Part shown: positions 63,163 to 64,000 of the stretch, in pieces
Layout: each line of letters starts with the position of its first letter
Numbering within the stretch: position 1 is the first letter of the stretch
Assembly (NCBI RefSeq): GCF_000002515.2
Contig: NC_006040.1
Coordinates: 1-64,000 of the forward strand
Origin: Kluyveromyces lactis
Taxonomy: Eukaryota; Ascomycota; Saccharomycetes; Saccharomycetales; Saccharomycetaceae
Reading direction: 5' to 3'
DNA: 64,000 bases
Translations under genes and position numbers: made by a program
Notes under the pieces: model-generated
Databases searched by the model: none
What the model saw: the letters and a program-made list of their open reading frames with translations, nothing else
Told to the model about the DNA's origin: nothing

Positions 63163-63919
63163 TTCTTAAACGGTACCTTGAAAGCAGTATGCTTATTTTA
63201 CCCCAGAGTTCAGATCCTGTACATAAGAGAGTCGAAAGCTGTTTTGTCACGGTTATGATTTATTCGATATTGAAAGGAAAACAGGACACAGAAATAAATG
63301 ATGCCAGGTAACAGGAGGAAAAGAAGAACAGGTTATGTCTTGCGATCAACTAGGATTTCAAAACGTAATTCACGTGAATACAGTCGATCGATACACTTTG
63401 AATGTATCTTTCAACCATAGAGCTCCCTTATGCAATAGTATCCCGATCACGTGCGGAGCTCCATCTATAAGTTCAAGAAATACGAGATCCCGTCTCATGC
63501 ACTGGCGCATCGAATTGAAGCACTTCTCATGATCACGTGATTAATTTAATGAGCAGCATGATTATTTTGAATATTCTGGAATATATATATCAATTATGCA
63601 TGCACTTGGTGTTCCCTGCCGAGGCTACTGCTTTCCTGTGGATGTTCCTGGGAAATGAAGTAGCCGATTCTATGCGATACGACATGAACCTCAGTTATGT
63701 CCTTTAACACATAGATTGATATATTTGGTCTCTTTCAGAAGCCATCACCAATTCAAATATGTATCTGGACAATACTCCGTGACAAGATTCACTAGTTCAA
63801 CATATGCGCTATAAGTACTGTTCTACATATTTGCCGACCTGGTAATAAACCCTTCCATCAAAAGGAAGTGAAGATATGTTGTCATCTACAAAGTTAAACG
63901 TACGCCCATAAAAAATGAC
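63163..63919. other. Divergent promoter region between PLC1 and the right-edge gene
   Basis: Several CACGTG-containing sites occur (TCACGTGA near 63371, TCACGTGC near 63448 and TCACGTGAT near 63533). CTATAAGTA near 63809 could be a TATA for the edge gene. No other gene is seen. Confidence 0.5.
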
Positions 63920-64000
63920 ATGTCACTCACTCTCGCTTACTATTATGCACTGCTTATTTTAGCTACTCTTGCTACTGCAACCGCAGTCCCTCAATATACA
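63920..64000 (+). CDS. Start of a gene for a secreted or membrane protein (cut by window end)
   Basis: The last 81 bases are an open frame from ATG at 63920, reading 27 codons: MSLTLAYYYALLILATLATA then TAVPQYT. This is a good signal peptide with a likely cleavage after an Ala. A competing ATG at 63915 in another frame stops after 15 codons. The family cannot be judged from so little. Confidence 0.5.
   Translation, partial: MSLTLAYYYALLILATLATATAVPQYT

Overview
The window is the left end of a chromosome of a budding yeast of the genus Kluyveromyces, most likely K. lactis or a very close relative. Three observations support this. The first 571 bases are a tandem array of the 25-bp telomeric repeat known from K. 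lactis, read here on the C-rich strand. The next ~1.9 kb is an extremely pyrimidine-rich tract like the K. lactis subtelomeric R element. The genes are Saccharomycetaceae genes without visible introns, including the ordered block PLC1-ACM1-DIM1 (also adjacent in S. cerevisiae) and the pair PEX2-NUC1. The species call is inference from memory of the repeat and families; no search was run.

Layout. 1-571 telomere; 572-2480 R-like element with internal duplications, GC-rich palindromes and seven CACGTG boxes. 2.7-9.8 kb is decaying subtelomere: a 2-oxoglutarate/iron oxygenase pseudogene, an MCH-type monocarboxylate-family transporter, a small secreted protein of unknown function and three solo LTRs of a Ty1/copia-like element (one very diverged). 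9.8-32.6 kb is a secreted-enzyme and sugar-uptake region: a divergent maltase/alpha-glucoside permease pair, a PHO5-type acid phosphatase, a large PA14 flocculin with 135-bp repeats, a second adhesin that has lost the lectin domain, a fourth solo LTR, and a divergent GH3 beta-glucosidase / LAC12-like permease pair in which the beta-glucosidase carries a one-base frameshift. 32.6-36.3 kb is a gene-poor stretch.

From 36 kb onward the content becomes more chromosomal: a short LEU3-spaced zinc-cluster protein, PEX2, NUC1, the photolyase PHR1, a large LYS14/UGA3-type zinc-cluster regulator, an M19 membrane dipeptidase, a hydantoinase/DUF917 fusion facing an NCS1 permease, then DIM1, ACM1 and PLC1. 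The window ends in the first 27 codons of a gene for a secreted or membrane protein.

How the genes work together. Maltase and permease, and beta-glucosidase and permease, form two two-gene sugar modules, each with a shared bidirectional promoter; both promoters contain Mig1-like GC boxes with AT-rich flanks, which would fit glucose repression. PHO5 has CACGTG (Pho4-type) boxes upstream. The two adhesins share repeat type and GPI tail and probably recombine. The hydantoinase, NCS1 permease, dipeptidase and zinc-cluster regulator lie within 12 kb and may be a loosely grouped nitrogen-scavenging set. I did not find a plainly new biological system; the best leads are the fusion hydantoinase/permease locus, the lectin-less acidic adhesin, the frameshifted beta-glucosidase, and the organised palindrome/E-box arrays in the subtelomeric element.
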